Positions 35,281-47,535 of a DNA stretch of 64,000 nucleotides are shown here, piece after piece. Origin of the DNA: Nageia nagi. Its lineage: Eukaryota; Pinophyta. The stretch spans positions 136,276,001-136,340,000 of the forward strand of contig JBITNC010000001.1 of the NCBI GenBank assembly GCA_050084985.1, in the 5' to 3' direction. A model generated the notes under the pieces. That model was given only the letters and a program-made list of their open reading frames with translations. It did not search any database and was not told the origin of the DNA. Every line of letters starts with the position of its first letter. Positions within the stretch are counted from its first letter, which is position 1. The position numbers and the translations under genes were made by a program.

Positions 35281-35514
35281 TATAGACACTCAAAATAAAC
35301 CTTATCTTTAATTTAATAAATAAATAAATAAAACAAGTATTTTTTCTAATATATATCACATTAAAATAATTATAACTCCTTATAAAAGCATTAAATAAGA
35401 TTTAAAATTATATTATATCGAATCAATCTTTTCGAACATATATAAAACAAGTGGTCTTACGACCCTTGTCATTAAAAAATGACCATAGAGCAACCATTTT
35501 ATAAAATCACTATG

Positions 35515-35570
35515 TAATCAGCGATGATCCTATACGATCGTCGACGATCTCTCAAGATCGTTGACGATCC
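35515..35570. repeat. E2 CpG-motif cluster 1 in the LTR
   Basis: ATCAGCGATGATCC, the perfect palindrome GATCGTCGACGATC and GATCGTTGACGATCC lie within 56 bp. The 3' LTR has the same cluster (53474-53531) with transitions. Confidence 0.75.
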
Positions 35571-35732
35571 ATGAACAGTTAAGTAACAGATAAATCTAAG
35601 CCTAGAATAGCCTAATACGTACAATTTGTAATCATGGATACAGATGGAAGATAACAACACCTCAAAATTTAGTTCGGGAGGTTACTTGGAATCTTGTGAC
35701 GCCAAAACAAATGAATAACAAACCTTGAAGCT

Positions 35733-35739
35733 TATAAAT
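35733..35739 (+). promoter_or_regulatory. TATA box of the E2 LTR
   Basis: TATAAAT in CTTATAAATT aligns with the consensus TATA box of the E1 LTR and is kept in the 3' LTR (53693). Confidence 0.55.
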
Positions 35740-36049
35740 TGAAGCTCTGTAGGTGAACAAAGGGACCCAATCTTACTATAGTGAAGCTCTGCCGAAATCA
35801 AATCAAGAGATTATTAGCAAAAGGTTGTAAGCTTGATTAATAGCAAATCTCATATCAATTATATTTCCATATTATGTTATTCATTTGCTGATTAATATGT
35901 ATGAACAGGTATGCTTTTGATGCTTCATTCATTTTCTGTGTGCAGGGTCAATACAGAAAAAGAATGATGGAAGTAAGCATGAAAGAGAATAATAAGGAAT
36001 AGAAAAAAACACTTCAAAATTCTATGAAAAGATTACTCCATTGCATACA

Positions 36050-36262
36050 GATCTGATCGTCGACGATTCAAAGATCGGTTGACAGCGATCCACCAGATCG
36101 ATAACAAAGGCTAAAAGTTTACAATGAGCATAATGATGGTGTAGAGAATGCAGAGTCATGCTTCAATCATTACCGATCTGCACTCATCATTACCGATCCA
36201 ACTGATCATTTCCGATCCATTATCGACTGTTACCGATCCACAACGATCGCTATCGATGCTGA
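36050..36262. repeat. E2 CpG-motif cluster 2 in the LTR
   Basis: About ten half or full copies of a GATCGTYRMCGATC-like motif are spread over 210 bp, including GATCGTCGACGATT and repeated ATYRTTACCGATC. The 3' LTR copy is at 54008-54222. The E1 LTR lacks this second cluster. Confidence 0.75.
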
Positions 36263-36425
36263 TTAAAACAGATCAATAAAAACTTGCTTTTTGTATTCAA
36301 ATACTTTAGAATATAATATCATTATTATTATTGATGTGTATTATCAAATATGTTCATGATTAATTATGTTGAATGATTTATCTATCTAAATTGCATTTTA
36401 GGTTCATAATTTGATATACACAATC

Positions 36426-36444
36426 TAACGCTAGAGGGAGGGCC
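36426..36444 (+). promoter_or_regulatory. Candidate primer binding site of E2
   Basis: TAACGCTAGAGGGAGGGCC begins three bases after the LTR. It would read TGGCGCTAGAGG... if two G to A changes are assumed, which has the TGG start of a tRNA-primed site. I have not assigned the tRNA. Confidence 0.4.
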
Positions 36445-38230
36445 CCTTACATGCATTTCAAAAAATTGAAGCAAAAAATAGGATCAATTGCATATTGTTT
36501 TGGTTTTATTTTTAAATCTGTTTGCATCTTATGGAAATACATACTAACTTACTCTGTTTGATCTATTGTTTTGTTTTTATTTTTTGTGTTCTCTGGATTG
36601 TTGATGATCGTACTATAATCGGCAACGATCTCTGTGAAATCATTAACAATCTCTGAAAAATCAGTATGTTTTCTAATCTAACCTAGATACAGTAAGTGTA
36701 ATTATATATTTAAAATGACAGTCAGTAAAACTGTGTGTGATCTCTCTACTTAGAGTGCATTTAGGAAATGGGTAGTGAAAAGGTTAAATGCATTTTTTAT
36801 TAATTTATTTTATGTATAATGTTATGTATTTATTTTTCATGTTTTGGGTGTAGGGTACTTATACATTAAATACTTTTTATCTTGTCTAATTATGCTCTCC
36901 CTTTGCGCTTCGTGCGATCTAAGGTGACCAGAATAGACCTGATAAGAAGGGGTAATTAATTATTCTTTTCTTTTGTATTCACATTATCATTAATTTGGTT
37001 AATTTATCCACATATAATCACCTCTTACCAAGTCTACCCTTACCACTCCATTGGAGGTCAAAGGGATATGTGACTAGTAAGAGGAGGTAATTTACTACAT
37101 TTAATATTTTTTGGAAGGAGTAAATGAATCACACTTAATTTGGAATGAACCTAAGGTAAATAAATCGGGTTTTCAGGTAGTATAAATCATATTAAAAAGT
37201 TAATGAATTGGGGGATTCAAATACATTAAGTACTTTCACTTGACAAAGTATGCTCTCACTTTTGCGCTTTATGCGATCTTAAGTGATTAGAAATAAGTTA
37301 AGTGAAAGAGGTAAAATTTATTCACATTTCATTTTTGGAAATATACTTCACATTAAAACTCTTAAAGAAGTCTGACCTTACCACTCCATTGGAGGTCGAA
37401 GGGATATGTGACTCTTGGAGGAGTAATTGAACCTCACTTAATTAATTTATTTACACTTAATGGCTTCTTACCAAGTCTGCTCTTACCACTCCATTGGAGG
37501 TCGAAGAGATATGTGAATAGTAAGAAGAGGGAATTTATTATACATAATACTTCCATAGCTGGAAGGGGTTAATGAACATCATTAATAGGTTGGATAATGA
37601 ATCACATTATAATTAAAAAGAATAACGGGTTTATTAAGGTCAAGACTCACTTAAAATAAACTTTTATTGCATCACATTAAGATTAAGATAAGTAAATGGA
37701 CATGAATGTTTGGGAGGGTAGTATTCATAAGTGTATTTTACTTGTTTAAATGCATTTCATAAGGCCTTAAGAAATAATTGAACATTAATGAGTTGGATGT
37801 CACTACCACCCATTAATTCTTACTTCTTTATAACCACCGGCATAATGCACTTGAAACCATAGAGCCAGTTACACTTGGAAGTGATGACCAAGGTAACTTT
37901 CCTTTAGGTAGGAGTCAAAAAAGAGACTCATCTAGAACCAAGCCAAAAGCCATAGAAACTTGCAAATGTTAGAATTACCCAACCTACCTTGTTTAACACT
38001 TGACTAGTCAAAACAAACTAGGAAAATTAAAAAGATTAAAAATAAACAACCCATATCGTTCATTTAATTTAGACATTAAAAATATGTGAAAAAGTTAAAG
38101 AAGATAAGCACATTGTTAAAAGTAGGTTTGCATATAAGCTGTTTGTGCATTAAATTGTTTTCTCGAAAATATAATCTAAAAGATAAAAATAGAGTTTCTT
38201 GTTTACGATGTTTGTTTATGATATTTAAAA
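36445..38230 (+). other. E2 leader, repeat-containing, non-coding
   Basis: The 1.8-kb untranslated leader has a further motif group (36600-36660: GATGATCGTAC, ATCGGCAACGATCTC) and two sets of direct repeats listed separately. The remainder (about 37540-38230) shows no ORF or other signal. Confidence 0.6.
36860..37530 (+). repeat. Direct repeats in the E2 leader
   Basis: Block a, TATGCTCTCNCTTTGCGCTT with CGATCT after it, occurs at about 36860-36930 and 37220-37292 (period about 360 bp). Block b, CTTACCACTCCATTGGAGGT followed by GGGATATGTGA, occurs three times (37023, 37361, 37464). The third copy of b is only about 100 bp after the second. The CCATTGG core of b is palindromic. Confidence 0.85.
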
Positions 38231-40882
38231 ATGGTTCAAACTAGAAGTATGACCATTAAGAAAATGCGAGAACACCCATTTGAAATGCAAGAAATAGATT
38301 CAGACAATATGGATTTGATAGAATATTCGGTTAGGAGGCCACCTCCTTTAGATGAATCAAATTCACGGGTAGTTCGTTATGTAGGTAAAGATGGTGATTA
38401 TGGTTATAATCAATCTAGATCACAAAGACAAATTATAGATAATCCTATCATAAGGAATGGAACACATGTGTTAGATGAAGAATTGATTGAAATTCATCAT
38501 CGCCTAGCTAATCATAGGGGTACTCCTAATACGTCTTTTAGTTTTCCAGGAGATGTAGAAAAAATAGACCAAAAGCTTGATAACTTAGAAATTGACGAGG
38601 CTAAATCTCAGGCCGGACCCATAGCGATACCACAGACTGAACCATATAAAATTAAAAATGAAAGAATCAGTCATCAATTATCAGATGGTCGAAGAGTCAG
38701 TTCTTCAATTCAAAAGGAGGGATCTTCTTTTTCTTTTGAATTAGGAAGAAAGGAAGCATCAATAAAACAAATGGAAAAATCTTATTCCACAAAAGAAGGA
38801 TTAAATAGAAGAACATCTAAGTTTAAAATAGAAGAGATACCTTCTTATGAAGAACTACAAAAATGACAATTATATAAAACAACAGCTAGTAAAAGATTCA
38901 CGGAAGTATATGCTGAGAATATTAAAAGGGCTACAGACATGCAATATATTCTAGAGGAAGAAAAAAGAAAAGCCGATGAACTTATTAAATTTCAAGAACA
39001 AGAGGATAAATTAAAAGAAATGGAAGATAAATTTCTTAGAGATAAAAGAAAATTCATAGAACAAGAACAAGCAAAGAAAGAAATAAACGAGTTCTTGGAA
39101 CAAGAAAAGAAAAGACTCCATAAAGAGCACGAGATTCAACTTCGTTTACAAGAATTACAACTTAAAGAAATAGAAAATGAAAAAATAAAAAGGGAACAAT
39201 ATCTACGTATGGAGAAAGAAAAACAAAGACAGTGGGATGAATATCAAAAAATAAGGAATTTGAAACCAGAAACTCCTGAAGGAAGTCAAATACAAAAATA
39301 TCAAGACCCTTATTTAGATAAACAAGAAGCGTTGGATAGAGAGACAACTATTTTATTACAAAAGGAAATGGATAAGGAATTAGAACTTCAAAAATTATAT
39401 GATAAACAAAAGCGAGATTCTATTAAAAGTTGGGTTGAACAAATCCAATATCAAACAAGACAACCTAATTATAAGGGAAAATATCTACATGAAAAAGGGA
39501 TATCCCAAAAACCTCCTAGAATCCCTATTCTGCGACGACATTCACCTCTTAAAATATTACCTCCACCACCGTTAGAAATTCCTTCTGACTATGAGTCTTA
39601 CATTTCAAGATCAATTTCAGAAAAGGATCCAAATACTCAGAGACATCATAGGCACACTCAAGGTCATAGAATCGATAAAGAATTAGAAAACTTTATGAAG
39701 GATTTTATAAATCAAGAAATGAATGTTCAAGGACTTCAAAAGTTAAATTACAAGAATATTTCCAATGAGCCTATTCATCCAAGTGTTCCAAAAAATAAAC
39801 TACCATATAGGTTTGAATTTCCTAAAATAGAGCCATTTAAAGGAAGAGAAGACCCCAAAGAACACTTGAGAAAATTTTCATTTTCTAGTTATCAGATAGC
39901 CAATGATGATTCATTAATGTTACGTATATTTCCTATGACACTCGCAGGCCAAGCTTTGGATTGGTATAATAGTTTACCTATGCATAGTTTATATATGTTT
40001 GAACAATTGGCTAATCAATTTCTTGAACATTTTAGAATCAATATTAAAGAAAGATCTTCAATTACTGATCTTATGAGATTGCAACAATTTTTTAATGAAA
40101 CTATACAAGATTACATCTCAAGATGGCAGGCTATACTCACTAGTATGCCTTATACAATACGACAAGAAGAATTGGTTAAATTATTTAGCCAAAGCTGTTT
40201 AAGACCAATAGCTAGTGTTCTCCAAATTCAACAACATAAAACTTTTGAAGAAGCTATTGCTCAGGTAGTAGTTATAGAAAGAGTTAAAATTTAATATGGA
40301 GAGCTAAAACTCAAGAAAAAAGAATACAAAAAAGGTAATCAAAATGAGAACATTAGTAAACAACCACAAAATAATCAAATAGCTACGACAGAAAATTATG
40401 GTCCTTCTTCAAAAATAGAAGAAAGTGCTGAACCTAAACCTAAAAGAAATTTTACCCCATTATCAGAACCATTAGCTGAAATACTTAAAAAATTATGTGA
40501 TAATGGTATGATTACATTACCTGATATAAGGCCTGAACATCCTAATGCTAAAGAAAGTAAATGGTATAAGAAGAATGAATTTTGTGCTTATCATAGACAA
40601 AAGGGACATAACACAAATAGATGTCGCACTTTACAGCATAAGATTCAAGATTTGATAGATAGTCAAAAGATAGATGTGGATAATCCTGTTGTGCCTTCGA
40701 ATCAAAATTTAGGGATATATCAAAACCCCTTACCTTCACATCAGGCTAATAATGTGGCAACTATCCCAAATCAACTGAACTATACATGGGATAATAAGGA
40801 TATACCGTTTATAGGAACTATAGATGATTCAATACATATGATTGGTATAGCCACAAGAGCACAACAATATCAGAATAAATAG
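38231..40882 (+). pseudogene. E2 gag with long coiled coil
   Basis: One frame runs from ATG 38231 (MVQTRSMTIKKMREHPFEMQ) with in-frame stops at 38864 and 40292 before ending at TAG 40880. Residues about 235-400 (38939-39440) are almost wholly Lys/Glu/Gln/Arg and should form a long coiled coil. The capsid-like region follows (FPKIEPFKGREDPKEHLRKF near 39820; AGQALDWYNSL near 39945), then a zinc knuckle CAYHRQKGHNTNRC (about 40583; the C-x2-H-x4-H-x4-C form of Tat elements). It would assemble particles and package RNA. The same frame continues into the protease. Confidence 0.88.
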
Positions 40883-40993
40883 GATAATCCTCAAAAAAAT
40901 CAATCGATATCAAACCCAATTAATATACAACCTATACCTCCTCCGCAGCAACCTATAGTTTCAATAAAAGGTGCTCTTCAACGACAGTTAAAA

Positions 40994-42652
40994 ATGTCTC
41001 CAGTAAAGATGACCTTATTTGAATTATTACAACAGTCTGAGAGTTATAGGGAAGCTATGAATCAAATTCTACAAGAAATTCAAGTGGATATTAGTAACCC
41101 CAATAACTTCATTTCAATAGTTGAAAGTTTGAGAATATCTCAACAACCTAGTATCACCTTCTACGAACAAGAAAAATTAAATAACGATGGACCAGGCAGA
41201 CTTGATCCACCCTTACATATAATTGGTAAGGTAGATGGAAAATTATTTAAAATAATTTTAATAGATGAGGGTTCAGCCATAAATATAATTTCAGACGCTA
41301 CATATAAAAAGCTGAATTTACCAGAATCAATTATCTTAGCTCCTTCTTTGCAAATTAGAGCTTTTAATGATGCAATGTGTTCAACCTTGGGATCGATAGT
41401 GCTGCCAATTACAGTAGGGGCTAAAACTGTTCAAACTTTATTACATATAATTAAAGGAAATATTATACAATATAATGTTCTTTTAGGACATCCATGGATT
41501 AGAGAAATGCAATGTGTTCCATCAACTTATCATGGATGTTTAAAATACATCTATAAGGATAAAGTTCATTATGTGTTTAAAGACCTAAATCCTTATTCAC
41601 ATTGTAATTTAATTTTTGATACAAATGAAGTGACATTACCATCTCCCAATCTATCAACTATCTTAATGAACAAAAATATGAATCAATATGAAGTCATAAA
41701 AGTAAAAAATGATATAGCTATACAGGATAAAGATACTTGGGAAAAAGTTGCTAAAACTTTAGATGAAAAGCATGGAGCTTCTTCATCAAAACAAGTAAAT
41801 ACTACATATAATAATAACTCATCCGATGTATATCCAGTAAAGATTAAATTAATGGATTTAGGGATGGGAGAATATGATATAGATGATGTAGTATTTAATA
41901 TACCTTCATCACAAGAAATGGGAAGATTATCTGAATCACCTAGTGTGATTGGACAAATAGTGCCTTTAGGTGAAATACCTAATCAAACAATGTTTGTTTA
42001 TGCGGGAATAGTAGATCCTATATCAACAATATCCAATCAAATATATGAAGGATATTTCAATAATGATATGAAATTTTTATCACCATGTTCAAGAACATTT
42101 GTTCTAAATTATTTTAACAAATGTAATTGGCAAGGATGAGGATTGGGTCGATATGAACAAGGTCCCTGAGAAATAATTGAATTACAATACCAAGATCCCA
42201 CTGATAAAAGTGGATTAGGTTATAAGAATGGATATAAAAATCTTGATAAATTAGGAAATTTAGAAGAGGAAAATTTGGATTATAACGAAGAAATTTTAGA
42301 GAAAAAATCCATAATACAAGAAGTTGTTGATATAAGTGAAGGACAATTAAGTGAAATGGATGTCTTAGAAGGTGTCGAAAGGCTCTTTATTAATAATATT
42401 GAGCCACTCTGGAGTCATTTGGGTTTACCAAGACACATACAAGAAAAAATAAATAAAAATGTCGAATCATCAATCATTTCATATGCATATATACCATCGG
42501 TAAATATGGTTACAATAAAAGAGAATGATATTGAAGATCAAAATAATGAACGAATAGATGAAGTTAACGAAAATCAAAATTTAATCAAAATAATAGCCAA
42601 TACTTCTATAGATGAAATGATTGCTGATTTCTCTCTTATTTCAAAAATGTAG
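40994..42652 (+). pseudogene. E2 protease and acidic linker
   Basis: The frame of gag continues past a stop. The protease domain includes LIDEGSAINIISDATYKKL (about 41262; DEG where DTG/DGG is expected) and VLLGHPWIREM (about 41480). The acidic linker then matches E1 from base 1 on, with stops at 42137 (CGA in E1) and near 42168, and ends in a deletion around 42640 that removes codons present in E1 (SSNPSVHEF). Confidence 0.85.
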
Positions 42653-42780
42653 ATCATGTACTTGGTTCCTATGAAAGTCAAGTATGCACGAATGAACAAA
42701 CTCAAGAATACGATGAAGAATATAGTGTTAATGACAATGGCTGGATACCAGTACCAAATCAATTAGAAGAAGGGTCGCAT

Positions 42781-45700
42781 ATGCTTACTGAAAAGGTTTT
42801 AGAAATAAATATTAGTAATGATCCTCAAAATCCTAAAATTATTCAATTAGGAGAAAACCTCACGGAAAATGAACAAGAAAAAATTATAACCTTATTAAAA
42901 GAACGAGAAAAGGTATTTGCATGGTCATATGCAGACATGCCTGGGATAGATCCTAAATTAGTAGTACATAATTTAGCATTAAAGCCTGATGCTAAACCCG
43001 TTAAACAAAAATTACGTAAGATGCATCCTACTATAGCATTAATGGTAAAAAAAGAACTCCAAAAATTATTAGAAGCCAAATTTATACAACCTATAGATTA
43101 TTCAGATTGGATATCTAATATGGTACCTGTGAAAAACCAAGTGGAAAAATAAGAATATGCATAGATTTTCATGATCTTAACAAAGCTTGTCCTAAAGATG
43201 ATTTCCCACTACCCAGCATTGACAATCTAGTAGATTCAACAGCAGGACATGATATGTTATCATTGATGGACGGGTTTTCTGGTTATAATCAAATAAAAAT
43301 AGCTACTAAAGATCAACATAAAATGGCTTTTATAACTCCTTGGGTTACCTTTTGATATAAAGTTATGCCTTTTGGATTGAAAAACATCGGGGCAACTTAT
43401 CAAAGAGCTATGACTTATATATTCCATGACTATATGCATGACATAGTAGAAGATTATGTCGATGATTTGTTGGTTAGATCTAAATATCGAGTAGATCATG
43501 GAAAAGATCTAATTAAAGTCTTAGATTATTAGAACATAAAGTAAGGTTAAATCCAAAAAAATGTGTTTTTGGTGTAACTTCAGGAAAATTATTAGGATTT
43601 ATTGTGTCTCAATGAGGAATTGAAATAGATCCTAGTAAAGTGAAGGCAGTAGTAGAATATGCCACCTCCTGCAAATCTAAAACAATTACAGAGTTTACAG
43701 GGTAAGTTACAAGCCATTAGAAGGTTTATAGCTCAACTTTATGATAAATGTAAACCATTTACAAAGTTATTAAAAAAGGGGATAGAATATCATTGGGGCA
43801 AAGAGCAACAAGATGCATTCGATGAAATTAAAAGATATTTATTATCTCCTCCTGTCTTAAGTCCACCAAGAAAAGATGTACCCTTTTTGTTATATATTTC
43901 AGCTACTGAAACCGCCTTAGGGACAATGCTTGCTCAAAAGAATGAACACAATAAAGAGCAAGCTATATATTATTTGAGTAGAACCCTAGTGAGCTATGAG
44001 ATTAAGTATATATATTTGGAAAAATTATGTCTTGCTGTCGTTTTTGCTACTAAAAAAATTCGACATTATATGCTTAATCATACAACATATGTCATTTCTA
44101 AAGTAGATCCATTGAAATATATGATGAATAAAACTTATCAAAATTCAAGAACTATAAAGTGGATAATGCACTTAACTGAATTTGATTTACATTTTATTGG
44201 ACAAAAGTCAATAAAAGGATAAGTAATTGTTGATTATCTCACTGAGGCCCCATTGCAAGATGATAAACCACTTGTCATTGAATTACCTGATGATGGAGTG
44301 TTTCAAGTAGATGAAATTGAAATACCTGTAGAACCTGAAAATGATTGGGATATGACAATACACTTTGATGGTTCTCGATGTGAACAAGGTGGTGGAGCAG
44401 GTGTTGTATTCATAACACTGCAAGGTATCCCTATACCTTATTCATTTAAACTAAAATTTCCTTGTACTAATAATAATGCGGAATATGAAGCTTTGATATT
44501 AGCATTAAAAACTGCTATTAAATTAAAACTTAAAAGAATAAAGCTCATTGAAGATTCTTTACTTATCGTAAATCAAGTGAAAGGAATTTATCAATGTAAA
44601 GAACCTTTACTTCAAAAGTATAAAGCATTAGTTGAGAAATTATTAAAGTCTTTTGACCAATTTAGTATAGAAGTGGCACCAAGATCATTTAATAGATTTG
44701 CAGATGCTATGGCTTCTATTAGATCTCTTATCCTAGAGGATCCTAAACAATCTTCAATTCAAGTTGAGATAATTCAATTATCTCAATCATCGTTACAACA
44801 GGAAGATGAAGAAAAAAGTGTATTAAATATTGACATAAATGATAAAGATAATTGGTATAAAGAATTGACAGATTTTTTAAAATTTGGAACTATTCCTACA
44901 AACCTTAATAAATCATCACGGTGAGCTTTTAAAATTAAAGCGACTAAATATTGTTTGATAGGGGGTATCTTGCATCGGCAAAATTTTAATGGTATTTTAC
45001 TCAGATGTCTTGAATGGAATGATGTTAAAAAGGCTATATCCTCCGCCCATGATGGAACATGCGGAGGACATTTTAATGGTGTTGCAATTGTAAAACGATT
45101 AATACGAATGGGGTATTATTGGCCAACTATGGAAAAATATTGTTGTGAATATGTTAAAAAATGTTTTAAATATCAACAATACGCTCATTTATTTTCACAA
45201 CCATCTCAAGAACTGCATCCTATACAATCACTTTGGCCATTCTCTAAATGGGCATTAGATTTAATAGGACAAATTACACCTACATCTTCTGGTGGACATA
45301 AGTTCATAATTATAGCGACTGAATATTTTACCAAATGGGTAGAGGCTATTCCCATGACTTCCACTGTTGGTTCACGAATCATGAATTTTATAGAAAATTA
45401 TATTATATGTAGATTTGGTGTGCCAAATCAATTAATTATGGATAATGGAAAAAAATTTAAAAATAAGGATGTAAAACAAATATGTGATAAGTATAAGATT
45501 AAACAAAGTTTTTTCACTCCTTATTATCCGTAAGGCAATGGACAGGCAGAGGCTACTAATAAAACTATTCGAAACATCTTAGCAAAAATAGTAAATGACT
45601 CTCATAGAGATTGGCATATTCAAATACCAAAAGCCTTATGGGCTTATCGTACCATTGTACGCACTCCTATTGGGGCAACACCATTCTCTTTAGTGTATGG

Positions 45701-46114
45701 AATAGAAGCTATCCTACCTATAGAACTTGAGATACCATCCCTTAGAGTAAATCTGAGTGAGTAAAATTTCGATGAAGAAACAAGATAGACTCGCTTAGAT
45801 CAATTGTTACTTTTAGATGAAAAATGTATTAATGCTTTAGAGCATATGCGTGTTTATCAAAAAAGGATAAAACGAGCTTTTGATAAAAGGGCTCTAATTC
45901 ATGAATTCAAAATAGGTGATTTGGTTTTAAAAGAAAATCAACAAACTTCATGAATAGAACGACAACTTAGAGATAAGTTTGCTCCGAATTGGTTAGGACC
46001 ATATATCATTAAGAAAAAATTCGATAGAGGAACTTATCATGTATCAGATTTAGAAGGAAATGAAGAGCGTGAACCTATAAATATCATGCATCTTCGACCC
46101 TTCTATACATTAAA
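42781..46114 (+). pseudogene. E2 RT, RNase H, archaeal-type RNase H and integrase
   Basis: RT (about 43000-43660) carries three small indels relative to E1: one A lost near 43136, four bases lost near 43526 and one gained near 43656, plus an in-frame TGA at 43352. YVDDLLV is at about 43459. Ty3 RNase H 43790-44220 and archaeal-type RNase H from HFDGSRCEQGGGAG (about 44365) follow. Integrase 45040-46114 has DLIGQ, IMDNGKKF and GQAEATNK. As in E1, the HHCC finger reads C-F-K-Y (Tyr at 45171). The normal end at MHLRPFYT is read through because of an extra T. Confidence 0.9.
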
Positions 46115-46196
46115 AAAAAAATGTGTGTGTGTACATTAGCTTTCTTTCATTTTATTGTTAAATTAATAAATAAATAAAAGTATTAATATTTGTCAA

Positions 46197-47420
46197 ATGT
46201 TAATTCTTAAAATAGAAAGGATGAATCTGGCAAAGGAATCTGCTGAAGGTAGCATAATGCCACCATAAGTACGATTTCCACCACCAAGATATCCAGGTGA
46301 TTTAGCATTGACATATTTAAAATATGTATTTGATCTTAATCTTTTAAACTATTTACAATTGACTATTGATGAACAATATGAAAGAACATTTCATATGTTT
46401 TGTGGTAGGAATAATGATTGGGGAGTCACTTTGTGTGGATATGAAGTAAGCATTATTTTAGATCCACAAATCTATTTCACCCATATGGAAAGAATATCAC
46501 AAAGAATAATGGCTTTCTGCCTACAATGGCCTTATGGAATACCAAAGATTGTCATAAATTGTCAATTAACTGAGTATTCACTCCTTTTAGCTAGGCTGAA
46601 ATGCATTAAACAATTAATCAAAAGCCTAGAATGGATGGATGAAATTTTACATTATTTACCTCATAAAAGGGTGATTTATGATTTTTCAAATACTTTTGTG
46701 GCTTTTCCTCCTAGAACGTCACAACAATATTATAGGCAAATTCACATATGTTCTCGCATGCAAATGCAACACACAATTTGGGAACGAAATTTAGAGAAAA
46801 GGCAAGCTTGTCATATTGCTGAACTTAAAATGATAAGTCAAATAAAGGTTAGAAATGAGATCATCGAAAGACTGTCAAAAGAACGTGGAGTATGGAATAA
46901 TGGAAGTTATCTTCCAGGGTTTGAAAATAGGTATGAAAGTTATCTTTATGAAAGTTATTCATAACGCTCCTACTCCTTTGTACTCAAATGTTTTTTCCAT
47001 GCCTATAGAAATACAACAAAAATTGGCCTTGACATTCTATGATACACACGAATCTTACGGTTGGGATGTCAAAATAAATGGGTATCAAGTTATCGTTTGT
47101 ATCAATGCCTTTGAGTTATGGTGTTCTCCTAAATCAAAATATGATTTAATGATATATTTCTATCTTCTGTGGCCTATAGAAAAGCCCAAAATAATGGTCG
47201 ATTGTACTCACAACCTGAATTTAAGATATCAAGAATGATTCATCTCAATCACACAAACCGTGACATCCGAACACTTAGATTATTATGTTCCAGAAATTTA
47301 TCATAATCAAGTGGTATTAGATTTTAGTTTTTTGTTTAGTTCAACACATTGTTCATTTAATCCTGATGCAGTTCAAACTCGATTTGAACGCGTCACGAAT
47401 AGATTCCCTAGAAAAAATGA
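46197..47420 (+). pseudogene. E2 sense extra ORF: two-repeat protein of unknown function
   Basis: This is homologous to E1 4455-5685. The start is ATG 46197 (MLILKIERMNLAKES), with a stop at 46268, a frameshift near 46935 and a stop at 47236. Repeat 1 (about 46430-46700: CGYEV, LQWPYGIP, NYLPHKRVIYDFS-like) and repeat 2 (about 47060-47340: NGYQV, LLWPIEKP, YVPEIYHNQVVLDFS) are related to each other. No known family is recognised. It may be structural or regulatory. Confidence 0.75.
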
Positions 47421-47438
47421 AAAAATCCCAAAAAAATA

Positions 47439-47535
47439 GAAAAATCATAAAATCCTAAAAAATAGAAAAATCATAAAATCCTAAAAAATAGAAAAATCAT
47501 AAAATCTTAAAAATTTGAAAAATCATAAAACACAT
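47439..47535 (+). repeat. 26-bp tandem repeat after the E2 extra ORF
   Basis: Nearly four copies of GAAAAATCATAAAATCCTAA plus AAAATA occur with a 26-bp period. E1 has about two and a half copies of the related unit. Confidence 0.9.

Larger units (their letters stand above)
35281..36422 (+). repeat. E2 5' LTR
   Basis: It runs from TATAGACACT (TG in the 3' copy, so G to A here) to GATATACACA. A TATA box lies at 35733. Motif clusters lie at 35515-35570 and 36050-36262. ACAGGTATGC (about 35905) and TGTGTGCAGG (about 35938) look like splice sites, but the interval is short for a plant intron. Confidence 0.93.

Noticed and set aside
36050-36262. CRISPR-like array of short repeats
   Set aside because: Units are degenerate, unevenly spaced and nearly palindromic, and this is a plant nuclear retrotransposon LTR.
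42843-43079. Minus-strand ORFs opposite RT and linker in E1/E2 (also 1751-1975, 2561-2824, 43260-43499)
   Set aside because: They are shadows of pol. Low stop density on the reverse strand follows from codon composition, and no motifs are present.
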